A stretch of 64,000 nucleotides of DNA from Anaerolineae bacterium. Lineage in GTDB: Bacteria; Chloroflexota; Anaerolineae; Promineifilales; Promineifilaceae. Location: assembly GCA_030425205.1 (NCBI GenBank), contig JAUIAP010000002.1:62001-126000 (forward strand). The letters run 5' to 3'. Positions within the stretch are counted from its first letter, which is position 1, and every line of letters begins with the position of its first letter. Shown here in pieces: positions 1 through 7,276 of this stretch. The notes under the pieces were generated by a model. The model made no database searches. It worked only from the letters and a program-made list of their open reading frames with translations, and was not told the DNA's origin. The position numbers were made by a program, and so were the translations under genes.

Positions 1-507
1 ACACCGATGCACGTGCGCTTCTATAACATTTTACGTCAACGCCAGCTCGCTGATGCCATCGACGCAATTCTAGGTGAAGATCGCTCTATCGCGGGAAATT
101 TCCTGCTCGGTCAAACGCCCAACTGTGTCGTCAATATCGAGGCGGGAACGACGCAACACAATCGCCTTGACTGGCAAGATGGGTTCATCGTTCATGCCAA
201 TCATTTTGTCGGGGACGGGGTTGCGGAACCGATCTATGAGCGACGACCGGCGTCCGTCGGCCGACATGCGCGCATGGCTGAGATGTTGCAGGCTGCGAGG
301 CAAGTGGGTCATGCCGATTTGGTCGCCTTCTCCAAAGATCGCCAAAACGCACCCGACGCCGTTTGTCGATTGGGGGACGACCCAGCACGTCCCTATGAAG
401 AACAAGGTGTGACGGTGACTGCGGCCATTCTTGACTTGACAGCAGGAGAGGCGTTTTTTACCGATGGCCCACCTAATCAGGCGGCCTATGTAGGCTATGC
501 ACTCTAA
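1..507 (+). CDS. C45-family acyltransferase/peptidase-like protein, C-terminal part
   Basis: The reading frame is open from the first base, so the gene begins outside the window and only about the last 168 residues are present. The segment NFLLGQTPNCVVNIEA, the HANHF motif and the closing pattern TAAILDLTAGEAFFTDGPP...GYAL match the C-terminal half of the acyl-CoA:6-aminopenicillanate acyltransferase-like family (peptidase C45, an Ntn hydrolase fold). The catalytic N-terminal cysteine would lie off the left edge and cannot be checked. The natural substrate of bacterial members is usually unknown. It runs toward the convergent CHAD gene with a 34-base spacer. Confidence 0.75.
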   Translation, partial: TPMHVRFYNILRQRQLADAIDAILGEDRSIAGNFLLGQTPNCVVNIEAGTTQHNRLDWQDGFIVHANHFVGDGVAEPIYERRPASVGRHARMAEMLQAARQVGHADLVAFSKDRQNAPDAVCRLGDDPARPYEEQGVTVTAAILDLTAGEAFFTDGPPNQAAYVGYAL

Positions 508-541
508 ATCAGAAGCGCGGCCAAGCTGGTCGCGCTTTCGA

Positions 542-1612
542 CTAGAACTCGGTGCGGTCTAGCACCCAACGCCCACCAATTTTATAGCCAACACGTTGTC
601 CTGAACGCAGTTCTGCACGCAGTTGACGGATGGGAATGTTTTGCAACGTGGCTGCATCTGCAACGGAGAGAAAGCGGTCGGAAAGGATTTCTTGGGTGAG
701 CGTTTGGGTGGTTTCGGCCGAAATCGCCTGCCAACTCACCCACATCTGTTTGACCCATGCCCACATCGCCTGCCCTTCCAACCCAAATAACCGCTGCCCG
801 ACCGGATACGCCTTCTGATATAGGGCCGCTTCCATCTGTTCAAGCAGCGCATCTAACTGCACGCGATCGGTCTCAACCAACCAGTCAGGCTGCGCGGCAA
901 TCGTCTCACGCAGGACCGCCAAATCGTGTGCATCGCCTAAAAAGTCGGAAAGTAGGTGCAATTCGACCGCATAGTCGGCAAAGAAGGGCGGCCAAACGGG
1001 TTCAAGCATTTCGCAATGGTGCCAAAAGTATTTGACCCGTTTGCGCCATTCATGGTGGATGTGTGGATCATTTGCTGCCTTACGCGAACGGCTTAACCCA
1101 TTACGTCCACGTTTATAGACTCGGCGCAACCCCTTGAATATCTCAACATTGGCGACATCATAAGGCAACGCGGTAAATCGTGCGCGTTCTGCAACGATGC
1201 GATCCGCAATTTCGGCCGTGACATTCCGTTGAACGAGCAGTTCATCGCTGATCTGTTCATGGGCGGCTTGCAGATGGGGGCGCAGGGTGTGGTAAATTTC
1301 GGCCGAAATCATCCCCTCTAAACTGTCCAACGTTTCGACCAATACAAAGCTGTCTCGCACGGCCGACATCTCGCGACTCGCATCACGGAAAAATTCGTTT
1401 GCCGCAGAAAACACCTCTTCGCCCAAACTGTCCCGCACGAGGCGCAACGTTGCGCGAATCCGCTTGCACAACTTACGACTCTTGTGGATCGCGTCATGTT
1501 TGTCAGCGTTTGCGGTCAACTCTGCGATCAGATCGTCAATCTGCGCCAATAAAATGCGCTGGACATTTTCGCCAGCGGTCGCTTGCCTATGGACTTGATA
1601 GGGTTCTGTCAT
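542..1612 (-). CDS. CHAD domain protein with C-terminal helix-turn-helix
   Basis: Residues from about 10 to 265 form a CHAD domain: an all-helical, histidine- and arginine-rich fold with the two signature stretches HDAIHKSRKLCKRIRATLRL and HHEWRKRVKYFWHH. CHAD proteins bind polyphosphate or accompany CYTH phosphatases. No CYTH domain is present here. The last 45 residues (LSVADAATLQNIPIRQLRAEL...GGRWVLDR) look like an excisionase/MerR-type DNA-binding helix-turn-helix, an unusual partner for CHAD. The start is supported by GGAGGT seven bases upstream. It appears monocistronic and is convergent with the preceding gene. The family is certain; the role is not. Confidence 0.85.
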   Translation of the reverse strand: MTEPYQVHRQATAGENVQRILLAQIDDLIAELTANADKHDAIHKSRKLCKRIRATLRLVRDSLGEEVFSAANEFFRDASREMSAVRDSFVLVETLDSLEGMISAEIYHTLRPHLQAAHEQISDELLVQRNVTAEIADRIVAERARFTALPYDVANVEIFKGLRRVYKRGRNGLSRSRKAANDPHIHHEWRKRVKYFWHHCEMLEPVWPPFFADYAVELHLLSDFLGDAHDLAVLRETIAAQPDWLVETDRVQLDALLEQMEAALYQKAYPVGQRLFGLEGQAMWAWVKQMWVSWQAISAETTQTLTQEILSDRFLSVADAATLQNIPIRQLRAELRSGQRVGYKIGGRWVLDRTEF

Positions 1613-1686
1613 CTGTTACCTCCAAATAAGATTCGTCGATGTGGCTTGCTTCTCAGGTGCATGTCGTGTGTGGTGCCATCGCTGCG

Positions 1687-3003
1687 TTATGCGGACACGG
1701 CAGGCTTTTCTACGATCATTCTTTGCATAGCTGCCGTGCGACGCCGTTCCCAGAAGAGATAGATCAATTCAAAGATGACCGCCACATTGAGCGCAAGCGC
1801 AGCCGTGAAAACGCCGACCCAGTTTAGGGTCAACCCAATTGCCAAAATCGTCGCCGTCACAACGAGATTGATCATCATGCCGTAGTTGACGGGACGGGTC
1901 GTTTGGTTGCTGATCAGAAAACCGCGCAGGGCAAAGACGAGCAACGTGATGGCCGGGAAGAGAATACTGAGCAGAACACCGCTTTCAGCTAGGTCGGTGA
2001 CGGCGGGAACTGCTTTTTGGATGGTCCGTAGGTAGAAAAGATCGGCCGAACTCATCACAAACAAAATCATCCCAACCAAAGTCACACCAAACAACGTCCC
2101 GATAAATTTCCATAGTGCTGCCGTGCGCTCCTTATCTTTATTCAGCGCGATAATCACTTCGGGCATCGCCAATGCGGGCGCACGTGCGATCAACAATATC
2201 TGAAAAAGCAGTGGCCATGCGGCCAGTGAGAGCTTGGGGTTTTCTAAACGTGCCAATGCAAATGTCGCCATCGGCTGTACCAACAGGGTCAGAACAGCGG
2301 TGCCTGCCAATGGCAGATGGAACCAGAATAGATCGGCATAACTCAATTTTTCCTCAAAAGCGTTTGCTTCGGCCAGCTCATTGGCAAACAATGGCCGCAC
2401 TACGAGCGTCGCATAGATCGCTTCTGCGATCACGCCCAATGCCCAAGTCGCTGCGCCGACGACAATTCCGGGCAGTTGTAGCCCATACCCCAAGATGAGT
2501 AGGGTGATTGCGCCTGAAACCAAACGAATGGCTGTGCCAACGGCAACCGTGCGCGTGCGATCAAATTTGATCAGTATGCCCTGCAAAAAGCGTCGCCATG
2601 CAATCGCGCCGCTCCACGGGATCATAATCTGCATCCCGACGCGCACCCATTCGGCGATCTCCTGATCGACGCCCATCGCCCGAATAACGATCCAATCGAA
2701 CAGGGATGTGAATCCAACCAGCAAATGCACAATCGTCAAGATAACGATCCAGTGCAATGTAAAGCGGCGTACCTGCCGATAACTGTTGTAATCAACCACT
2801 TTCGCAGTTGACGTTGCCAACAAATTGATGACGGGCGATTCGATAAAGACGGAGAGTGCTAGCACGATACCGGCCGCTGCCAACATCGTAACGGGATCGG
2901 GCAGCCGGTTAACGACGGTTGTGATCAGCGGCCCTTCGCTGGTAAGCAGTAGCCAACTACCAAAGAGGGGGAGCCAGAAGCGCAGAATGTTACGTTGGCT
3001 CAT
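1687..3003 (-). CDS. MOP-superfamily (ANKH/MATE-like) membrane transporter
   Basis: This is a 438-residue hydrophobic protein with about twelve membrane spans and short charged loops. Its opening FWLPLFGSWLLLTSEGPL and the IPWSGAIAWRRFLQG segment resemble the bacterial MATE-like proteins related to the ANKH (progressive ankylosis) branch of the MOP flippase/exporter superfamily. The substrate cannot be read from the sequence; small organic anions or drugs are possible. Its ATG overlaps the panC stop as ATGA, so it should be translated with panC in one transcript. A gene-specific link to pantothenate export would be speculation. Confidence 0.65.
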   Translation of the reverse strand: MSQRNILRFWLPLFGSWLLLTSEGPLITTVVNRLPDPVTMLAAAGIVLALSVFIESPVINLLATSTAKVVDYNSYRQVRRFTLHWIVILTIVHLLVGFTSLFDWIVIRAMGVDQEIAEWVRVGMQIMIPWSGAIAWRRFLQGILIKFDRTRTVAVGTAIRLVSGAITLLILGYGLQLPGIVVGAATWALGVIAEAIYATLVVRPLFANELAEANAFEEKLSYADLFWFHLPLAGTAVLTLLVQPMATFALARLENPKLSLAAWPLLFQILLIARAPALAMPEVIIALNKDKERTAALWKFIGTLFGVTLVGMILFVMSSADLFYLRTIQKAVPAVTDLAESGVLLSILFPAITLLVFALRGFLISNQTTRPVNYGMMINLVVTATILAIGLTLNWVGVFTAALALNVAVIFELIYLFWERRRTAAMQRMIVEKPAVSA

Positions 3004-3839
3004 GCGTTTTTCCAGATGAGGTTGTCGATCAGGCGTGTTTTGCCAAAAAAGATCGCCAGAGACAGCAGTGCGCCATCTTCAATTTCATCCAGCTCCGCCA
3101 ACGTTGTCGGGTCTGCCACGCTGATGTAGTCGATTTCGGGGAGCGGGTCTGCTGCAATCATTCGATAAATCAACGCTCGAATGACAATTGCATCGCGTTC
3201 ACCCGCGTTTAGTGCCTTTTCGGCCGCCAACAGCGATTGGCGCAACACGGGAGCCAACGCCCGCTGCTGTTCATCCAGATATTTGTTGCGCGAACTCATC
3301 GCCAATCCATCTGCCTCACGCATTGTCGGTATGATTACTATTTCGCTGTTGATGTTTAGATCTTGCACCATGCGCCGCACAACAATCGTTTGCTGGGCAT
3401 CTTTCTGCCCAAAATAGGCACGGGTTGGCTGCACAATATTGAGCAATTTGGTGACGACGGTCGTCACGCCCTCAAAATGGGTCGGCCGAGAGGCCCCTTC
3501 CAGCATCTGCGTTACGCCTTTGACAAGCACGCTCGTTTGAAATCCTGCTGGATACATGACCTCATCGGATGGCGTAAAAACCAAATCGACTCCTGCTGCG
3601 CGGAGCAGTTCAAGATCACGCTCCATGTCGCGGGGATAGGTGCTTAAATCTTCATCGGGGGCAAATTGGGTTGGGTTGACATAAATGCTGACGGCGACAT
3701 GCTCATTGTTGGCTTTTGCCTCTGCAACAAGGGCGAGATGTCCAGCGTGCAGATAGCCCATTGTGGGAACAAAGCCCCAGTCTGCGGCATCGCGCCAACG
3801 AGCAGCACGAACTTCTTGGATGTTGTCTGTAATAATCAT
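3000..3839 (-). CDS. panC: pantothenate synthetase
   Basis: PanC condenses pantoate and beta-alanine with ATP to give pantothenate, the last step before coenzyme A synthesis, in the cytoplasm. The 279-residue length is normal. Family signatures are clear: FVPTMGYLHAGHLALV (HxGH nucleotide-binding motif), VSIYVNPTQF, YFGQKDAQQ and the KMSKS-like region TMREADGLAMSSRNKYL. No panB or panD is adjacent. A TAAAAT box lies six bases before the ATG and there is no ribosome site, so the mRNA may be leaderless. The transporter downstream is coupled by an ATGA overlap. Confidence 0.96.
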   Translation of the reverse strand: MIITDNIQEVRAARWRDAADWGFVPTMGYLHAGHLALVAEAKANNEHVAVSIYVNPTQFAPDEDLSTYPRDMERDLELLRAAGVDLVFTPSDEVMYPAGFQTSVLVKGVTQMLEGASRPTHFEGVTTVVTKLLNIVQPTRAYFGQKDAQQTIVVRRMVQDLNINSEIVIIPTMREADGLAMSSRNKYLDEQQRALAPVLRQSLLAAEKALNAGERDAIVIRALIYRMIAADPLPEIDYISVADPTTLAELDEIEDGALLSLAIFFGKTRLIDNLIWKNA

Positions 3840-3845
3840 GGTGGG

Positions 3846-3851
3846 ATTTTA
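3846..3851 (-). promoter_or_regulatory. putative leaderless promoter -10 box of panC
   Basis: TAAAAT on the minus strand is followed by six bases and then the panC ATG, which would place the transcription start on the A of the start codon. No clear -35 box is seen. Confidence 0.5.
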
Positions 3852-3931
3852 GCGTTTAACCATCCCCCTGCACGATAGCAACCTCTTAGCATCATCCGCC
3901 AAAAGTGCAGACGAGGCATCTGTGCTCCCAG

Positions 3932-4258
3932 CTAATCGTTTGGTTCAATGGTCAGGCGGAATGGGAAGCCTTCCATGCGTGCCATTAACGTTGCAATGCG
4001 CACTCGTGTCTCGGCCTCTTTCTTAGGCAGCGCATCGACAACGGCTAATCCTTCATTATGCACCTGCCACATAATTCCCTCCGCAAAAATCAGCGGCTTT
4101 TTGAATACCTGCAACATGAGACGCACAACAAAATCCATCGTCGTGCGGTCGTCGTCGTGCGCGACGACCTTCCAAAGCGAGTCATCGCAATCGTCTATCG
4201 TGACTTCTTCAACTAAGTCGGGATCGGCTGTGATGGTGGAAAAATAAATATCTGACAT
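3932..4258 (-). CDS. clpS: ClpS-like adaptor protein
   Basis: A protein of 108 residues carries the ClpS core: an acidic DDDRTTMDFVV segment, the VHNEG motif whose His lines the N-degron pocket, and the AETRVRIATLMARMEGFPFRLTIEP ending. ClpS delivers N-end-rule substrates to ClpAP or ClpCP. No clp ATPase gene is adjacent. An upstream TTG at 4288 would add ten residues (MVLGAILNCL). The ATG at 4258 giving MSDIYFS is preferred because it matches the usual ClpS length, although neither start has a good ribosome site. Confidence 0.75.
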   Translation of the reverse strand: MSDIYFSTITADPDLVEEVTIDDCDDSLWKVVAHDDDRTTMDFVVRLMLQVFKKPLIFAEGIMWQVHNEGLAVVDALPKKEAETRVRIATLMARMEGFPFRLTIEPND

Positions 4259-4331
4259 TAGACAGTTAAGAATTGCGCCCAAGACCAATCTTCTTCGGAG
4301 AGTGGTGGAACAGGTTGCACAGTGTAATCGA

Positions 4332-4439
4332 TTAAGAGATCAAATCATTGGCGAGTGCTGCAATCAAGCGATTGTGAACGCCTTGCCAACGACGCGGGTG
4401 CTCAAGATATGGATCCATGCCCGGAAATGGAATGTTCAT
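4332..4439 (-). pseudogene. DUF4058 family N-terminal remnant
   Basis: The 35-codon frame starts MNIPFPGMDPYLEHPRRW and continues QGVHNRLIAALANDL before a stop. This is the highly conserved N-terminus of DUF4058 proteins, which are normally around 250 residues. Nothing downstream continues the family, so the rest has been deleted. A perfect TATAAT sits six bases upstream of the ATG, so transcription may persist. It could alternatively be a real short peptide, but the family match argues for decay. Confidence 0.7.
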
Positions 4440-4445
4440 GCGATC

Positions 4446-4451
4446 ATTATA
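4446..4451 (-). promoter_or_regulatory. putative leaderless promoter -10 box of the DUF4058 remnant
   Basis: TATAAT lies six bases before the ATG at 4439 on the minus strand. It is a consensus -10 with no recognisable -35 element. Confidence 0.5.
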
Positions 4452-4503
4452 GCAGATGCGGGTTTTGTTCGTGAAGGGACGAACGGCGTGAAGGGATGTG
4501 CGC

Positions 4504-5253
4504 TTAAGCGAGGTAGTTATTGAGGAAGAGGATGCAGGCGTCGATGGTTTCGTCAAAAATCTGCTCGACAGGGGCGCGGGGAACACGGTCGAAAACGTGA
4601 TCTTGCATCCATGCGGGATCGCTGAGGTGCGCGGCAAATTCGGCCGATTCCACCCCCAATCGCTCCGCATATATACGCACCGTCTCGGTCAGCGCGTTCG
4701 GCCTTAGCTGTGCGACGATAAACGCCTGCCAGCGCGTCAGGTCTGGAATTTCAATGAATGAGAGTTCGATCTTTGGATCGGCAGAGGCCAGCACGTTTTC
4801 GGCCGATGTGGGCAGCTTTCCCAACGCCATCTGATCAAAAAAGGCCAGTAGAATATTATGGGCCAAAAAGCGTTCGCGCCGTTCGATCCCTTTCCAGCGT
4901 TCGTTCAACCAGAAAAATGGAATCAATACCTGCTTGTACCAAACCACATCAAAGAGCAGATGGACAGCATAGCCGGCGAGGAAGAGAGCTTTTTCGGCCG
5001 AATGGTGCGCGGCAACGCCCAACGCTGGCTGTTCAACAATGAGACGCTCCCAGCCTACCGCCTCATCCTGCGGCATCGGCAAGCTGTAAAAGTGGGTCTG
5101 CTCACGCGGCATGTCGGCAATCGCTTGGTAGTCGGCCGCAATGTTGCCTAGATAGAACGCCGGCCAATGCGCGTCTAGCTTTTCGCCAACCCGCAGCGCG
5201 GCATGCTGGCGCATCCGTTCGGCAAAATCGAGGTGCATGAAAGGTGTCGGCAT
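4504..5253 (-). CDS. zinc-dependent phospholipase C family protein
   Basis: The 249-residue protein opens with MPTPFMHLDFAERM and contains FYLGNIAADYQAI, THFYSLP and GYAVHLLFDVVWY. This spacing of His and Asp residues is typical of the zinc-dependent phospholipase C/S1-P1 nuclease-like family (PF00882). Members of this small cytosolic branch are mostly uncharacterised, so phospholipase activity is inferred from the fold only. There is no signal peptide. It follows the glycosidase-like gene by six bases in the same direction, so the two are probably cotranscribed. Confidence 0.75.
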   Translation of the reverse strand: MPTPFMHLDFAERMRQHAALRVGEKLDAHWPAFYLGNIAADYQAIADMPREQTHFYSLPMPQDEAVGWERLIVEQPALGVAAHHSAEKALFLAGYAVHLLFDVVWYKQVLIPFFWLNERWKGIERRERFLAHNILLAFFDQMALGKLPTSAENVLASADPKIELSFIEIPDLTRWQAFIVAQLRPNALTETVRIYAERLGVESAEFAAHLSDPAWMQDHVFDRVPRAPVEQIFDETIDACILFLNNYLA

Positions 5254-5259
5254 AACTGT

Positions 5260-6366
5260 CTACGGCGTTGGTGCCGCCAACTTTTCACTATTTAACGCGC
5301 GCACCGCCCCCCGATATTTTGGCAACACGCGCAACTGCCGTCCCAAAATCTCAGCATGACCAAAAAATTGGTTTTGGATTTGGTTGGTATAGGGGTTTTC
5401 ATAGACGGTCGCCAGCGAGTAGGGACAGAAGAGACCACCCCCATTCTCCTGCCAAATTTGCCATAACTTTTCTGTCACCATCCCCGCAAATGGCGACCGA
5501 TTAAAGTTGAGCAGCGTCTCTTTCTCTGTGGCAAATGCCTCGGCATTTCCCTCATTGCGGGCAATTTGGTGCAATCCGCCCTCATACGCAAACAGTTTGA
5601 CATCGTGACGCGCACACAGTTTGTGGTAATCAGCGATGCGCGGCGCAACGTCCTCATAAATTTCGGCAATCAATTCGTTGTGAATCGCCAACATATCGCG
5701 TGCCGCAGGGCGACCTTTGTGCATCTGCAACCCACGCTGATTGCGTCCCAGATAGGGTGCCACGGCAAGGGCGGTCACGACGTCATCGACCTGTTCAAGC
5801 AGTTGTTCAGCGACCCACTGGTTAAAAAATTGCGAGGCGACAACAATATCGGCCGATTCATGTGCCGCCTTTGCGATGACGCGCGTCCGTTTTCCTTGCC
5901 AACGCAAAGCTGCCTGAAAATCATTATCAGCGAGCTTTTGTCTCTTGCCACCATCGACCGCATACTGAAACTGCTTAAATGTCCCGTTCCAAATTTCGTT
6001 GGCAAACTCAAAAATCGGCTTCTGATTGCTTCCCTCAATCACAAACGCGATCATGCGCTCGATCAAATCATCGCTGGCTTCAATCGGAATGTGTAGCCAG
6101 GGGCGTGCGTTGATCCGATTGGCAAATCGCACCATCTCGACAAGTGGCACACCACGAAACGCGCCCCATGGCCCGCCGCGATATTCCCAATCCTCGTCAA
6201 CCGTCGGCAAATCGTCCCATTCACGAATAATCGGTCTGATGTCATTGGGCAGGCGGTTGATTTGCTGCCAGTTCATAAACCGCACAACCGGGAATGGATC
6301 GTGCAGTTGCAGCAGCGCGTTTTCAAAAATTGAGAGTGTTGTTTGTGGATAGTGGGAGACGTTCAT
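5260..6366 (-). CDS. glycoside hydrolase-like TIM-barrel protein
   Basis: The 368-residue protein contains FEFANEIWNG near residue 120, an N-E pair like the acid/base site of clan GH-A barrels, and KLFAYEGGLHQIA near residue 265, where the Glu could be the nucleophile. The GGPWGAFRGVPL and RPWLHIP stretches also occur in barrel-type carbohydrate-active proteins. No signal peptide is seen, so it is likely cytoplasmic. I cannot assign a family number or substrate. A TAGGAT box six bases upstream of the ATG suggests a leaderless transcript covering this gene and the PLC-like gene. Confidence 0.55.
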   Translation of the reverse strand: MNVSHYPQTTLSIFENALLQLHDPFPVVRFMNWQQINRLPNDIRPIIREWDDLPTVDEDWEYRGGPWGAFRGVPLVEMVRFANRINARPWLHIPIEASDDLIERMIAFVIEGSNQKPIFEFANEIWNGTFKQFQYAVDGGKRQKLADNDFQAALRWQGKRTRVIAKAAHESADIVVASQFFNQWVAEQLLEQVDDVVTALAVAPYLGRNQRGLQMHKGRPAARDMLAIHNELIAEIYEDVAPRIADYHKLCARHDVKLFAYEGGLHQIARNEGNAEAFATEKETLLNFNRSPFAGMVTEKLWQIWQENGGGLFCPYSLATVYENPYTNQIQNQFFGHAEILGRQLRVLPKYRGAVRALNSEKLAAPTP

Positions 6367-6372
6367 GCTGTC

Positions 6373-6378
6373 ATCCTA
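6373..6378 (-). promoter_or_regulatory. putative leaderless -10 box of the glycosidase-like gene
   Basis: TAGGAT (TANNNT type) lies six bases before the ATG at 6366 on the minus strand. Confidence 0.4.
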
Positions 6379-6412
6379 AATGCTGAAACAAGTGTGTTGA
6401 ACCATTGAGAAG

Positions 6413-6511
6413 AGCCTGTGGTGAAAACCGCAGGCTGTTATATAAAGTGCGTCGAAACGCACTGCATATCATGTGCTTGAGTGATTTCGCATATTAGCCT
6501 TCGGCTTTAGT
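6413..6511 (+). repeat. multi-hairpin intergenic repeat, copy 1
   Basis: This is a module of consecutive hairpins about 100 bp long. The first is AGCCTGTGGT-GAAA-ACCGCAGGCT at 6413-6436, the second AGTGCGT-CGAA-ACGCACT at 6446-6463, the third is a degraded copy of the GCGC-arm hairpin near 6471-6485, and the fourth is AGCC-TTC-GGCT at 6496-6506. The same succession occurs inverted at 44615-44720. It sits directly beside the 105-bp repeat that flanks the OsmC gene and fills most of the spacer 6367-6658. Confidence 0.8.
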
Positions 6512-6525
6512 ACATCGTAAAGGAA

Positions 6526-6630
6526 GTCCTGTCATACCTGCGAAGGCAGGTATCCACTTCTAAGACCAGACTCCCGCGAAGATGGGAATGACAGACAACT
6601 CCATGAAGTTTACTTTGTGCTGTATTTAGC
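6526..6630 (+). repeat. 105-bp inverted repeat flanking the OsmC gene, left copy
   Basis: It contains two REP-like hairpins with GAAG loops: CCTGC-GAAG-GCAGG around 6538-6551 and an ATTCCC/GGGAAT type stem near 6570-6590. Its reverse complement matches 7106-7209 closely over the whole length, from GCTAAATACAG at the outer end to ATGACAGGAC. Confidence 0.85.
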
Positions 6631-6658
6631 CATAGGATTTTGGCTTAATCATTCACTA

Positions 6659-7081
6659 TTAGCCAACCAGCTTGGCATCAAGTGTAATTGTCTCAACACC
6701 GCCTAATGCCTTCGAGACAGGGCAACCCTCCTTCGCCTTCTGCGCGAAATCTTGGAACGCATCTGTGTCCAAATTGGGGACTTCTGCCTCACAGACGAGA
6801 TCGATCTGCGTTATAGCCGGTCCCGCACCGAGATGAACGGTAGCAGTTGTCTGCACCTTTGTTGGTTTGTAGTCGTTGTTGCTCAATAAGGCTGAGAGAA
6901 ACATCGAGTAGCAGCCCGCGTGCGCCGCGCCGATCAACTCCTCTGGATTGGTTCCAGCACCCGTTTCAAAGCGGGATGCAAAGGTGAAAGGACCTTCATA
7001 ATGTCCATCACCTACAACCATGACGCCGTTGCCCTCTTTCAAAGTTCCATTCCATGTGGCTTTTGAAGTTTGTGTTGCCAT
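6659..7081 (-). CDS. OsmC/Ohr family peroxide-detoxifying protein
   Basis: A 140-residue OsmC-fold protein. The two peroxidatic cysteines are present in AGCYSM near residue 80 and EGCPVSKAL near residue 120, and the usual N-terminal KATWNGTLKEG...G motif is seen. Such enzymes reduce organic hydroperoxides with a dithiol, usually lipoyl, donor. The start has a GGAG ribosome site eight bases upstream, unlike many neighbours. The gene is enclosed between two inverted copies of a 105-bp repeat and lies in a 1.9 kb stretch without the TCGGCCGA octamer, which together hint at acquisition as a unit. Confidence 0.92.
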   Translation of the reverse strand: MATQTSKATWNGTLKEGNGVMVVGDGHYEGPFTFASRFETGAGTNPEELIGAAHAGCYSMFLSALLSNNDYKPTKVQTTATVHLGAGPAITQIDLVCEAEVPNLDTDAFQDFAQKAKEGCPVSKALGGVETITLDAKLVG

Positions 7082-7105
7082 ATTTATTTCTCCATTGGTG
7101 ATCGT

Positions 7106-7209
7106 GCTAAATACAGTGTCAAGTAAATTTTATGGCATTGTCATTCCCACCTTCGCGGGAATCCAGTCTTAGAAAGAATGGATACCTGCCTTCGCAGGTA
7201 TGACAGGAC
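7106..7209 (-). repeat. 105-bp inverted repeat flanking the OsmC gene, right copy
   Basis: Opposite orientation to the copy at 6526-6630, with an estimated similarity above 80 percent by eye. It has the same two GAAG-loop hairpins (ATTCCC-type near 7143-7162, CCTGC-type near 7184-7199). It covers the promoter-proximal region of the OsmC gene. Confidence 0.85.
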
Positions 7210-7276
7210 CTATGTTACGCTGTACCAAACACAATCATATAAATTCCAAAATGAGTTTAACGGAGAATCATTAGTC

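Noticed and set aside
4440..4670. Longer minus-strand frame extending the DUF4058 remnant upstream to 4670
   Set aside because: The upstream part is a shadow of the PLC-like gene; family homology begins exactly at the ATG at 4439, which has its own -10 box.
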